Assembly (NCBI RefSeq): GCF_932294415.1
Contig: NC_065544.1
Coordinates: forward strand, 18,947,351 to 19,011,350
Origin: Quercus robur
Taxonomy: Eukaryota; Streptophyta; Magnoliopsida; Fagales; Fagaceae
Length of the DNA stretch: 64,000 bases
Direction of reading: 5' to 3'
Shown here: positions 11,874-23,331 of the stretch, piece after piece
Layout of the letters: each line of letters opens with the position of its first letter
Numbering within the stretch: the stretch's first letter is position 1
Notes under the pieces: generated by a model
Told to the model about the DNA's origin: nothing
Database searches by the model: none
Seen by the model: only the letters and a program-made list of their open reading frames with translations
Program-made: the position numbers and the translations under genes

Positions 11874-12598
11874 TGTTGGATATATTTCAACAATTTACTT
11901 TTGTGATAAAGCAAAAGGAACAATACACAGATCTAAGAATAAGCAATAACACAAATAGATATGATAGGCAAAAGCAAAATATAATATATAAGAAGAAATC
12001 TGCAAATAATTAAAAACTCATAGACCAAATGCGTGAAGGATGAATGATTCAGTTCAAGTCTTGTGTTTGGCACAATCTCCTTAAAGCAGATTTCGCACCC
12101 CACATAATCATTGTGGTGCTTTGAGATTCACGGACATCTGCCTTCTAAGATAAAATGATCTACAATACGAAAACGAAGCACACAAGGTCATGCTCTACGA
12201 ACTACTCAATGTCTCTTTCTCTCTCTTTGACACAAAATGAAATGCACAAAAAAAATATTCTCACTAGGAGAGTTTTTCTAAAAAGTAGTGTTTATGAATG
12301 AGGGACTATGAAAAATTATATGTTGCTGAACAGGCACTCTGTTTCAGTCATAACTGCTATCCATAGACTAACTGACTCAAAAAATAAAAATAATTAAAAA
12401 AATATATTATTTGAACAAGTAGGCCCAGTCCACATATGCCAAAAGCCCAACTCAATGTCCAACTCATGAGTATATAAACTCATATATTATCTCTTTCTTT
12501 CCTATGTAGGACTCAGGATTTTTACCACTTTTGATAACATCTTCAAGTGAACATAGAAAACACCAATTTCTTATTCACTCCATGCTATTTTTCCTAGA
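11874..12598 (-). repeat. 3' LTR of Copia element 2 (copy D)
   Basis: About 725 bp in minus orientation. A purine-rich tract (gtgggggat on the minus strand, 12599-12608) lies directly upstream. The 5' end has decayed from TGTTGG to a TCTAGG-like form. In sequence it groups with LTRs A and B, not with C and E. Confidence 0.85.
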
Positions 12599-13290
12599 AT
12601 CCCCCACATGAATAGAAATTGATAAACACAATGCAAATGATGATGTAGACACAAAGAGAGTAGAAGAAAAGTTACTATATCGGGAAAGGTGGCTTTTGGC
12701 TTTAAACCTTCCTTTGTGAAAGACTATCGGACATACTAGCTAATCAGTGAACGCGATGTTTTTGAACTGTTAGCCGTTTGTATATACCAAGACAATAGAA
12801 TTCACATAGCTCATTTTCGAACATTTTTCGTTCTTATAGTTGTGTTCATTTCGGCCCTGAACATATCTTGGTAAATTCATGAAGTGCTTTAGAGAATTTA
12901 GCCTTGAAACTCTCATAGAAGTGGCCCACTTCACACTCATATAGGTGACTCTTATTAAGAGTATCCTGCCATGCCCCACTTGGTTTTCCAAGATATAAGA
13001 ATCATTAAAAGCAAAACTTACCCTGAACATCGCTTACATGCATCACTATTTCATCATAGGAATGGGTGGGAGATGTTATCTCCATAGTGATAAAAAACTA
13101 GTCTCCACAATTTTTTTGTCCCTTTGAAAACCTAGATCTTGGGATCTCCAGTCAACTAAGTGGGGTTACCGTCATGGAAACTTTAGGTCATAGGCTTTAA
13201 CCCCATTCCCCTCAATGAGCAGTTTACTTGCTCTCTACTTAAAACTTTGGTTAATGGACCCGTTATATTCTCTTTCGATTTTATGAAGTC
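12599..13290 (-). pseudogene. Pol C-terminus and 3' untranslated region of Copia element 2
   Basis: Right of the 3' LTR is untranslated DNA that is the inverted counterpart of 10480-11144 in element 1. Near 13185-13290 the minus strand reads DFIKSKENITGPLTK, the conserved C-terminal end of Copia pol. The rest of that protein lies beyond the solo LTR at 13291-13819, so the insertion split the coding region. Confidence 0.75.
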
Positions 13291-13819
13291 TGATGGTGTA
13301 ATGAAAATCCATGTAAGTCTTGTCTCGTCCATAGGAGTCGTCCAAAGAAAAGAGAGGAAGAAGGAAGATCCTCCCCCGAGTTCAACCTCATCCATCCGTC
13401 CTTAAAGGATGGATGAGGTTATTGCACCATGAACATGTTTAGCCTTGGACGAAGAGAGAAATCGAACCATTGCTAGTCAAGTCCAATCATTGTGGAATGC
13501 AGACTCAAATAATGTAACTCCCATAACAGTTATGGAAGTTACCTCCGAGCCTTTTGGACTCCTCAGCAATAGGAACGATTACCAAACAAGTAACCACTCC
13601 TCGTATGCTATATAAACGCTCGCCAACGAAAGAGTAATGGATTTCTGATTCGGAGACTTCCAATTTACTGGGAATCACAAAAAGGCTAACTTTACCATCG
13701 GAGGGTTCTTGGCAGGCTTCCACCGGTCTCCTCTGATTTTTTCTTTGTTTTCTCAGGATTCAGTCACAAACTCATCAACGCCCTAGACTTTCAGCCCACT
13801 GATATCATAGAATTCATCA
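13291..13819 (+). mobile_element. Solo Gypsy LTR with 5-bp target duplication
   Basis: 529 bp starting TGATGGTGTAATG and ending GAATTCATCA, similar throughout to the LTRs of the Gypsy element at 48141-57946 (shared GTTATGGAAGTTACC, GGACTCCTC and CCCACTGATATC words). It is flanked by identical AAGTC at 13286-13290 and 13820-13824. There is no internal sequence, so it is a solo LTR left by LTR-LTR recombination. It lies inside the pol gene of Copia element 2. Confidence 0.92.
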
Positions 13820-13824
13820 AAGTC

Positions 13825-16810
13825 AATGGAAATAATTCCACTAGAGAGCAACTGCCTCACTATATTATGTGTTCGACGTATATGTCGAGACTTACCATTG
13901 TACATATGACTCTATGCCCTACCAAAAGCTGATTTGCTATAACAATGTATACAAATAGAGGGCACAAGTTTCATCCACATTGGCATATCCTCCAAGAAGT
14001 GACGAAGCCACTTTACTTCTTCTCCTACTTTGTCCAATGCGATAAATTCTGATTCCATTGTGGACCTAGCAATGCATGTTTGTGTAGAAGACTTCCAAGA
14101 TACCGCTACACCACTAAGTGTAAAGACATATCCACTCGTGGATTTGGTGTCTTTTGTGTCGGATATCCAATTAGCATCACTATACCTTTTTAGTACAGCT
14201 GGATACCAAGTGTAGTGCAACCCATAGTTTAGGGTGTATTTCAAATACCTTAAAACCCTAACTAATGCCTTCCAGTGGTCTTCCCCCGGATTACTAGTGT
14301 CTCTACTCAACTTGCTGACAGAATATGCTATGTTCGGTCTAGTGCAGTTCATTATATACATAAGACTGCCTATTATTCTTGAATACTCCAATTGAGATAT
14401 TCTTTGCCCTTTATTCTTAGTTAGATGTAAATTTACATCTATAAGTGTTCTCACTGGACTATCATCATATTTCTTGAATTTCTCAAGAACTTTCTTAACA
14501 TACTGTGTTGAGATAAGACAAGTCCATCTGATTTTCTAGAAATCTTCATTCCTAGTATCACATCTGCAACACCTAAATCTTTCATGTCGAACTCACTAGT
14601 CAACATTCTCTTGGTAGCTTTAATGATATCATTATTACTACCTATAACGAGCATATCATCAACATAGAGACACACAATGACATAGCCATTTGCAGCATCC
14701 TTAATATACACACATTTGTCACAATCACTGATTCTAAACCCATTTGACATCATCGCATTGTCAAATTTCTCATGTCATTGATTTGGAGCTTTCTGTAATC
14801 CATAAAGATATTTAACAAGTCTACACACTTTCTTTTCTTGACCAGGAACAATGAACCCCTTTGGTTGTTCCAAATAAATCTCCTCGTTTAATTCACCATT
14901 CAAGAATGTTGTTTTTACATCCATTTGATGTATCTCTAGGTTATGCAATGCTGCAATAGCCACCAACATCCGAATGGACATCATTCTTGTAACAGGTGAA
15001 TATGTGTAAAAATAATCCACACCTTCCTTTTGTTTGTAACCCTTTACAACAAGTCTTGCCTTGTACTTTTCAATAGATCCATCAACCTTTAATTTCCTGT
15101 TGAATATCCATTTATATCCTAGAGGTTTACAACCTGGTGGAAGATCCACTAGTTCCCATGTATGATTTTGAAGGATGGATTCAATCTCACTATTGACAGC
15201 TTCTTTCCAAAAAGGCGCCTTAGGTGTAGAAATAGCTTCCTTGAAGCTTGGAGGTTCATCTTCTAACATATAAGTTAGAAAATTCGGACCAAACAATTTT
15301 GATGTTTTAGCCCTCTTAGTACGTCTAGATTCAACCTCATTCCTCTCTTCCATCAACTCTTGATCATGAGAGGTACTAGACGTAGACTCAAAGTTTCTCT
15401 TATGAGAACTTGATTCTTGTGTGGATTTGTAAGGAAATATCTTTCAAAGAATGACGCATTCTTGGATTCAATAATAGTATTGACATGCAGGTCAGGAATG
15501 TCAGACTTATAAATTAGAAATCGATATGTAGTACTGTTATGTGCATAACCGATGAAAACACAATCAATGGTTTTTGGTCCCATCTTTATCCTCTAAGGAA
15601 TAGGAACTACCACTTTTGCCAAACACCCCCACACCTTTAAGAATTTATAGGAGGGTATTCTACCTTTCCATAATTCATAGGATGTCTTATTGGTTTTCTT
15701 CTTAGGCAATTTATTAAGAATATAATTGGTGGAAAGTATAGCTTCCCCCCACAAGTTCTGCGGTAAACTGAAACTTATCAACATCACATTCATCATATCC
15801 TTCAAGGTTCTATTTTCTCTTTCAGCAACTCCATTTTGCTGAGGTGAATAAGGTGTAGTGGTTTGATAGAAGAATACCATGTTGTAAACAGAACTCACCA
15901 AAATGTGATTCATATTCCCCACCTCTATCACTCCTTAGAACCTTAATCTTTTTGTTGAGTTGATTCTCAACCTCATTCTTACATTGCATGAATGCCTCAA
16001 TTGCCTCATCCTTACTCCTTAGCAAGTACACACAACAGTATCTAGTGCAATCATCTATGAAAGTGATGAAATATTTCTTACCACCTCTAGTTTGTACAGA
16101 TTTCATGTCACATACATCACTATATATTAAATCTAGAGGTTCAGTGCTTCTTTCAACTGATTTAAAAGATGCTCTAGCCATCTTAGCTTCCACACAAATT
16201 TCACACTTATGATTAAAATCAATTTTAAATTTAGGCAATAAATTTAAATTTATTAATCTATCTAAAGTATAATAATTAACATGACCCAATCTACCATGCC
16301 AAACATTAGATAACTCAAGCATGTAAACGGAAGATGTACTCTTATTATTATCAATAGCAGTCATTACATTCATCTTAAACAAGCCATTGCTCAAATATCC
16401 TTTGCCCACATACATTCCATTCTTAAAGAGTGAAAATTTGTGAGATTCAAAGACCAACTTGAAACCACTCTTGCTCAACAATGAGCCAAATACAAGGTTC
16501 TTTTGAATTTCTGGCACATGCAGTACATCTTTCAAAGTAAGAAACTTGCCCGTAGTCATTTTGAGCACAACCTTTCCAATTCCTTCAATCTTAGAGGTTG
16601 AGAAATTTCCCATGAAATTTTTTCCTCCATATTACCCACAAGATTATATGTAGAAAATATTTTCTTTTCTGAACATACATGGCGAGTAGCCCTAGTGTCC
16701 ACCCACCATTCCTTGGTATTTCCTCCTACCAAGTTCACTTCAGAAATCACAGCAAAAAGGTTCTTGTTGGTTTGAGCCACAACTGGATTCACAACAACTT
16801 TGTTTGACAT
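13825..16810 (-). pseudogene. Copia pol of element 2 (protease, integrase, RT, RNase H)
   Basis: Read on the minus strand, from high to low coordinates. First is a protease start with WWVDTRATRHVC, in which the usual catalytic D-T/S-G triad has become D-T-R. Next is the GAG-pre-integrase region ([13 protein letters not shown]) with C-x2-C. The integrase core has [13 protein letters not shown] and [10 protein letters not shown]. Reverse transcriptase runs 15356-14451 with PSFKEAIS, YKARLVVKGYKQ and the active-site LYVDDMLV near 14655. Copia RNase H has SDANW and STMESEFIA (14454-13912). Frame changes near 16600, 15900, 15355 and 14450, and a stop between the two RT pieces near 14770, make it non-coding. 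Gag is absent upstream, so the copy was probably non-autonomous even before decay. Confidence 0.88.
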
Positions 16811-16873
16811 CTGTGTTCAACAAAATTCAAAGAAATTGAATCCTTAAAACAAGCCAAGTTTAAGAAATAATTT

Positions 16874-18522
16874 GGCAGAAATGCCTTTTTCATCCCTATG
16901 TTTTGCCCTGATTCCCATTTTGGTCCCTACATTTTATTTTTACCACATTTAGTCCCTATCTAGAAAAATGCTATTCATTTTAGTCCTTTCCTTCAATGCC
17001 CTAATGGCAAAATCCTAGGTGGCAAACGGAACCATTAAAATAATAATAAAATTTTTATTTTTGCATTAAAAAATGCCACATCAGCATCTAAATTTTAAAA
17101 AAAATTATCAATTTTAACTAAATAAAAAAATTAAAAACATAATTAAAAACCAAAAATTACACGAATTGAGATCTAAATTTGTCTTGAACAAGAACCACAA
17201 GAACACAAACCCACAAACCCAGATTTAAGAACACAAAATTGAAAACCAAAAATCACAAACCCAGAAAATAAAAACACAAAATTAAACATCAAATCCACAT
17301 CAGATTAAACATGAATAAGAAATTAAACATGAACACATTAAACATTTGAAAAAGAAGACAAACCCAGAAAATTTAAAACCCAAAAAATTAGCATCAGATC
17401 CACATCAACACAAAATTTAACATGAACAAATCCGAAAAATCAAACCCCCACACCACCAAAGCATCAAACACAAAACACAAACCCAAATTTTCTAGCCCCT
17501 AAACACAATAACACTAAACTCAAAACCCAAAATTTTGGGCACCAAATAAAAAAGAAGAAAAGAAAGAGTCTGATTTTCTCATCTTTCTGAGAAACCAACA
17601 CAAAATCAACCTAAACCAACACAAAACTCAACGATCCAAAACCCAACGATTAATGACCCACTGATCTAAAACCCGATGATTTGAAACTCATCTCAAATCA
17701 CCGATTCGAAACCTCCAAACCCATCAGATCCACCACCTCCGACCTCTACTTCTATTTCATTGCATGGAACCCAGGCCAAAGTTCCTCAAGCTTCAGTCTT
17801 TCGCCATTGACCATGATAGCCACGAACGACAGTGAGTCCTTTCTAGGCTTGGTCTATGGGTTTCACATCAAGTTCTCTACCAATGATTTCTTCTTGCTTG
17901 TGTCCGCCTGGGTTTCAGTTCCTCCTTTGTTCCCTCTCATCTCTGATGGCTAGGATCGAGCTCAATGAGAGGCTGAAGTGCTGAACCAGAGAGAGCAAAA
18001 GGGAGAAGTTGAACCAAGAGAGAGGGTGTGTGTGGAAGTGGTGGGTGGGTTTAAAATATTGGGTTTATTTTAATTTTTTTGGGTTTGTGTATGCTTAATT
18101 TTGTGTTTGTTTTCAAAGAAAAAAAAAAAAAGACAGAAAATGTCAAATAAAGGAAAATGTTCTTCTTGTTCTCAAATCTGGGTTTGTATTCTTGTTGTTC
18201 TTGTTCAAGACACACTTAGATCTCAATTCATGTGATTTTTGGTTTTTAATTCTGTTTTTAATTTTTTTATTTAGTTAAAATTAATAAATTATTTTTTTAA
18301 ATTTAGATACTGACGTGGCATTTTTTAATGCCAAAATAAAATTTATTATTATTATTTTAATAGTTCCGTCTGCCACCTAGGATTTTGCTGTTAGGGCACT
18401 AACGGAATGGACTAAAATAGATGGCATTTTTCTAAATAGGGTCTAAATGTGATAAAAATAAATTGTAGTGACCAAAATGGAAATCAGGACAGAACATAGG
18501 GATGAAAAAGCCATTTCCAGCT
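16874..18522. mobile_element. Non-autonomous DNA transposon with about 350-bp TIRs
   Basis: The left arm (ggcagaaatgcctttttcat and on) is repeated in inverted form at the right (ending atgaaaaagccatttccag). Similarity continues inward for roughly 350 bp on each side, including the segments at 17160-17230 and 18160-18235. Long TIRs suggest a Mutator-like origin. The interior holds a 90-codon frame (17681-17953) with no recognisable domain and no transposase. No convincing 9-bp duplication could be fixed. The element lies in the 5' part of Copia element 2. Confidence 0.75.
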
Positions 18523-18978
18523 AAATATAAATATTTACGTTCAAACGTTGTTGTGCAAAATAGAAAGTAAAGCTAACTGCATAAACTGAGCGAGCACAAT
18601 GCGAACACAATAAACAAAAGAATCCAAAGAACCCAGCCAAACAATGATTCAAGTAAGACAAATATCCTAATATTATATAATAAAATTAAAACCACCAACA
18701 CTGTCAAGCACGAAACACAGAGCAAGATACGTAGTATGATTGAACAAATGAAACCAAAACCCAGCACAGCCCAACACGTAAACTATTGAAGATCATAAAT
18801 TAATTTATAATATAAAAAAGTGGATATTTAAGCTAAGTGGTAAACACAAACCAGGTTTTTCCAAGTTTTGCGCAGCCTATATACAATTGCGATTTAGTGT
18901 TTTTCAACGATCACAAGATTCCTTTCACCGTGAAACACAAATTAAATTAAAATATATAAAAAAAATCTGCTTCAAGAT
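18523..18978 (-). other. 5' untranslated leader of Copia element 2
   Basis: This is the reverse-strand counterpart of 8488-9080 in element 1: shared stretches include GTGTTGGTGGTTTTTATT-like wording and the poly-pyrimidine leader just after the LTR. Its parallel small frames on both copies reflect shared DNA, not a conserved protein. Confidence 0.6.
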
Positions 18979-19026
18979 TGTTGGATATATTTCAATAATT
19001 TATTTTTGTGATAAAGCAAAAGGAAT
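18979..19026 (-). repeat. 48-bp end piece of split 5' LTR (copy E)
   Basis: This matches the terminal 48 bp of LTR D and continues at 28867 after the Gypsy insertion. The junction gives ggaat on the left and ggaac on the right, a near-perfect 5-bp duplication. Confidence 0.85.
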
Positions 19027-19547
19027 TGATGAAGCGAGACTTCGTCAGTCGAAATGAACGTGCCCAAATGGATCCAAATTCTTGCCTGGATACCTGTGTA
19101 AATGACAAGACTGCTTCTGCAGGGGTGGTCACCAGTGTGGTGTCTGCCACAACGTTTCCGATGCCAAAGTCAGAACGAAAGAGTATAATGTAAAATGAAA
19201 AAGAATACTAAAATGGCAATCACTATCCTTTTAGAATGTCTGTGTTTTTGTACCTTGTGTTGGCAGTGTGGGGGGCTTTATATATGTTGCCTTAGATTCT
19301 AGTCGTTGTGACTGGCATTTGTGATGTTAATTTCTTCCTTTGGTAACACCTCCTGCCTTGTAATGGAGCTTTTATTGTGCTCTCAACGGTCTATACAGTT
19401 GGTTTTGTAACCATTCGAGGTATTATTGGTGGCATTGAATGGTTCTGCTATTCTCGTCAGTGAGGTGGATACTTTTTGGGCTCGTCTTAAGGGTGGCCTC
19501 GTCTGTCCTACTAGATTCGTCTCTAATTGATTTCGTCAGTCCCGTCA
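19027..19547 (-). repeat. 3' LTR of Gypsy element 4
   Basis: 521 bp, 3' LTR in minus orientation. The polypurine tract TGGGGGCAG (minus strand, 19548-19558) adjoins it. It carries several TCGTCAGT words. Confidence 0.88.
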
Positions 19548-19605
19548 ACTGCCCCCAGATTCTGCGGTCATCATGAAATGTCATGACGACCATAGAAGAT
19601 GAAAA

Positions 19606-19642
<37 letters not shown>

Positions 19643-19699
19643 GTAGGCAACTCTTGGGATCTCATGCCGCATTAAATGAGTAGTGGCGGCGGTCCATAG

Positions 19700-19720
19700 G
19701 TCGTGGCCACGTGGCATGTC
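19700..19720 (+). promoter_or_regulatory. G-box upstream of the antisense gene, element 4
   Basis: A perfect CACGTG core in GGCCACGTGGC context (19708-19713), about 400 bp before the first ATG of the plus-strand gene. The equivalent region of the element at 48-58 kb also has CACGTG cores. G-boxes bind bZIP and bHLH factors. No clear TATA box was found in this older copy. Confidence 0.5.
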
Positions 19721-20109
19721 CCAGTTGGCGGAGTTAATGCTCCAATTTGTGGGACTATCGGGTTTCCCGCTGGTTTCTAGTTGTTTTGAGCTTTGATTTG
19801 AAACTTCTCCTTTTCTCATTTCTTTCACTTTTCTCAAAAAACTTCCGATCATTGTTCCGAGCGCTTTCTTTGCTTACTTTTGCTCTGTAACTCTTCTCCG
19901 AACCGGTGAGCTGTGCAATGGTGTTTTTCATCTCCTTTTCTTTGAGGTGCGTTTTTCTTCTTTCTTTCTGTCCTTTCTCTCTTTTTATTTCGGTGTAGGC
20001 ACAAGCTATGGTAATTTTCTGATTTTTTTTCCCTTTCCTTTTGTGTTTTTTTTGGGTTTATGGGGGGTTTAGTTTGTATTTTTTCCCTTGGTGCTTTGTT
20101 TGTCTGTCC

Positions 20110-22266
20110 ATGGTTAGTAGCTCCGAAGTTAGGATAGCTTGCCCCTCAATTTCCTTCCTCTTCATGCGCTTAGGGGGGTCTTTGGGTGTTTTTCCACATC
20201 TTGAGAACTTTGTTTTTGAGGGTAACAGTTTGGGCGTTGTATTGGTCGATTTGTTGCCTTTGCTACGTCAATCGATTGATTGGTTCAAGGGTTTAGTGAG
20301 AGAGCCGGAGGCGATGTCAAAAGTTAGGTCTAGTGAACTCGAGACTGGGTTATCTTGAAGCGGTGACCCAGTGGAGGGAGATACTGCCGTGTCTAACCCT
20401 CATGAGGTTAGGGCTTTCTACGCCCTCAAAGAGGAGTGTGGGTTGGACGCTGATATGTTGGGTAGATTTAATAATAGATTTCAATTCCCAGAGCGGGTTA
20501 GGGTCCGCTTGCCCAGCGAGGAGGATCGGGCCTGTCACTTCTTCCCCGGGGAGGTGTGCTTTTATGAGTCCACCTTCATCTGTGGGTTGAGGTTCCTTGT
20601 TCACCCTTTCCTTATGGAGCTCTTGGATCGTTTTGGTATTGCTTCGAGGCAGCTCATGCCCAACTCATGGAGGATTGTGGTCAACTGTATGGGGATATGA
20701 CTGGCTGCTAATGACGGGGATATGCTCAAGGTAGACGACCTTATCTATCTTTACCGTCTGAAAGAGTCTAAGGAGCGCAGGTACTATGAATTGGTGCCTT
20801 GGGAACGAAGAACTAGGATCGTCAAGAAATTACCTTCGTCATTCAGGTATTGGAAATCCAGGTTTTTCTTTGTGTCTGGGGACGATTTTGAGACTCCCTT
20901 TGGTGAGGTTTAGGGTGAACTCCCGAGGTTACATCGTCGGTGGGGAAACCCGACCTTAGGTGCATCATTATTTCTTTTCTCATCAATTAAGCTTTGTTGC
21001 ATTTGCCGTTCTTGCTACTGATTCCTTTACCTCTTGCTTTGCGTAGTTAAGAGACAACCTAAACTTAAGAGTAGGTATAGAGAGTGCGTGTAGAAGGCAA
21101 TCGAGTAAGTGCAGGATATTGAGAGCTGGGACGATCTTGTGGACCTACGCACTCTCACCTTTTATTGCCTCGGGCCTGAGCCTTCTACATTTGTCCTGCG
21201 CAACCTCGAAATTGAAGGAAAAAAGTGTAAGTGTTGAGTTTGTCAGTACTTGCTTTCTCGTATACATCTCCCTTTTTTTTTAACAAGTGTTTTCCTCCTG
21301 CAGAAATGATGACCAAATTTAACAAGGATATGTACACGAAGATGAGGTCAAAGAAGGACGAGCCTTTATCCAACATTGGGAAGAAGACGGTACGTGTCAT
21401 AGGGAAGGGTCCCTCCGTCAATCCATCCGCCTCCGTCACTCCCATTGGTATTGAGACTACGAGGACGGCCTCTCCTACTACCTCGGTTAAAGAGATCCCT
21501 TCTCCTGCTGCAAAGAGGCCGCGCTTGTCTGATAGAGAGAAGGAGAAGTTTGGGTCCCACCCGTCTACCATATGGGATGATGAGGGGTTGGCACTGGACA
21601 AGGCTCATGGAGTCACGACTGCTAAGGATTTAAAGATCTTTTCTGGCATGCCCGTCAACGAGGTTGCTTCTCGCCACGTCCACAAGCTTGTACAGGTAAA
21701 GTGTTCATGCAACAACCTTTCCCCTTTTTCTTATTTTTTATTTTTACTGACGGCTTCTCTGAGTATCTTACTCAAGAGGCTAAGGTGGCGTCATTAACAT
21801 CCAGGATGAAGGCCTTGGAGAAGGACAATTCCGCGCTGAAGAAGAAGCTCATCGACTCTATGCCTGAGGCCAACACTTTGAAGGAAAGTACCAGGACCTT
21901 AGCTGAAGATCTCTGAACTGAGCGTCAGTTAACTGTGGAGAAGGACGAGCAGCTTCTGGCAGCTAAGGAGAAGCTAAAAACTATTGCTGCTAGGTCTGTT
22001 GAAGCTTTCCAGACGACTGATAAGTATAACACCGTCCTATTTAGCTAGTACTTCAAAGGTTTTGAGCTTCTGCGGAGATACCTCGTCAAGCATACTTCCG
22101 GAGTGGACTTGGAGGCACTGGATCTAGAAGAGGTTGACCAAGAGATGACTGCTGATGAGGTTGTCCAGCCTTCTGCCACTGAGACTGTTGCCCCTGAGAA
22201 CACTTTTACTTTTGACGCCCTTGTTGATGACGCCCCTTCTGGAGATAATGTTGCTGCCGACGCATG
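20110..22266 (+). pseudogene. Antisense gene of Gypsy element 4 (Transposase_28-like), four exons
   Basis: The plus-strand gene lies opposite to gag-pol. Exon 1 (about 20110-20957) holds the conserved region with YESTFICGLRF, PNSWRIVVNCMGI, DDLIYLYRLK and WKSRFFFVSG, resembling the 'putative gypsy type transposon' (Transposase_28) family. Exon 2 starts after GCGTAG at 21047 and contains LGPEPS. Exon 3 (21304-21695) is lysine/serine-rich and ends CAG before GTAAAG. Exon 4 (about 21750-22266) is a probable coiled coil with an acidic tail. Intron phases 1, 1 and 0 match those in the copy at 54.8-57.0 kb. Stops at 20356, 20698, 20911, inside exon 2, and at 21914, plus a damaged acceptor before exon 4, make it a pseudogene. 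Its biochemical function is unknown. Confidence 0.75.
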
Positions 22267-22720
22267 AACTTGATACTTGATGAAAATTTTTTTTGTTTCT
22301 TTTCGGTAGCCCGCCATGTTTTGGGCTTTTTGTAAATCTAATTTTAGAACAATTTAATCTATCTTGAGAACAATTTTTATCGCCCAGTGTTTATGGGTTT
22401 TTAGACATGAACGCAGTGGTAATTGCCCGTCATTTTTGGGCTTTTAATTTTATGGTGGTGAACTTACTTGTTGATTCGTCATAGGCTTGTGATGTTTTGC
22501 ATTCGTCCATACCCTGTACTTAGCAAAAAAATTTAGCTGTAACTTTTCCTCTTCCTTCGTCACTGATTTGCTACTTAGTCTGCAATTCACAACCCTTCGA
22601 GGGAGCTTGGATGTAACCTGAGCTTTGTTTTAATTTGTTGCAAGGTTCTTGTCCTCTCCCTTTTTTTTTTAATATTTTTTTTTATCATTCCAAGGATTTT
22701 ATCGTTGTATTTGGCTTTGT

Positions 22721-23040
22721 CAGTGACTTACATCCACCGGGGCGGAATTTTGTCACTTAGCCTTTTGACTTACACCCATTGAAGTGATTTTGTAATATTT
22801 TTAGCTTCGTCAGTAACTTACATCTGTCAAGGTGGAATCTTATTACTTAGTCTTTTGACTTACACCTATTGAAGGGATTTTGTCATATTTTTGGCTTCGT
22901 CAATAACATACATCCGTCAAGGCGGAATCTTGTTACTTAGCCTTTTGACTTACACCTATTGAAGGGATTTTGTCATATTTTTGGCTTCATTAGTAACTTA
23001 CATCCGTCATGGCGGAATCTTATTACTTAGCCATTTTTGG
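22721..23040. repeat. 90-bp tandem repeat, about 3.5 copies
   Basis: Copies begin at 22721, 22811, 22901 and 22991, exactly 90 bp apart, each with cagtaacttacatccgtc-type wording. The array lies between the end of the antisense gene and the end of pol in Gypsy element 4. Tandem arrays in this 3' region are a known trait of Tat-lineage elements. Confidence 0.9.
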
Positions 23041-23331
23041 GTTTACTGCTGACTAGGTCTGCTTGCATGAAGACATTGGGTGAACAATTCTTTTATTAAT
23101 TTTAGGAATGAATATATTCATTTGATACATTTATTGGTGGTATTTCTTCAAGTGCTCGATGTTCCATGGCCGAGGGAGCCTTTGTCCGTTTACGGTTTCC
23201 AGGTTATAACTGCCTTGCCTGGAGTAGTGGACGACTCGGTACGGTCCTTTCCATGTGGGGCCAAGCTTTCCTTGGGTAGGATCTCTAGTCGCTGTGGTAA
23301 CCTTGCGCAGGACGAGGTTGCCTATGTCAAG

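Noticed and set aside
22721-23040. CRISPR-like array
   Set aside because: The 90-bp units are contiguous tandem repeats without unique spacers, inside a plant retrotransposon.
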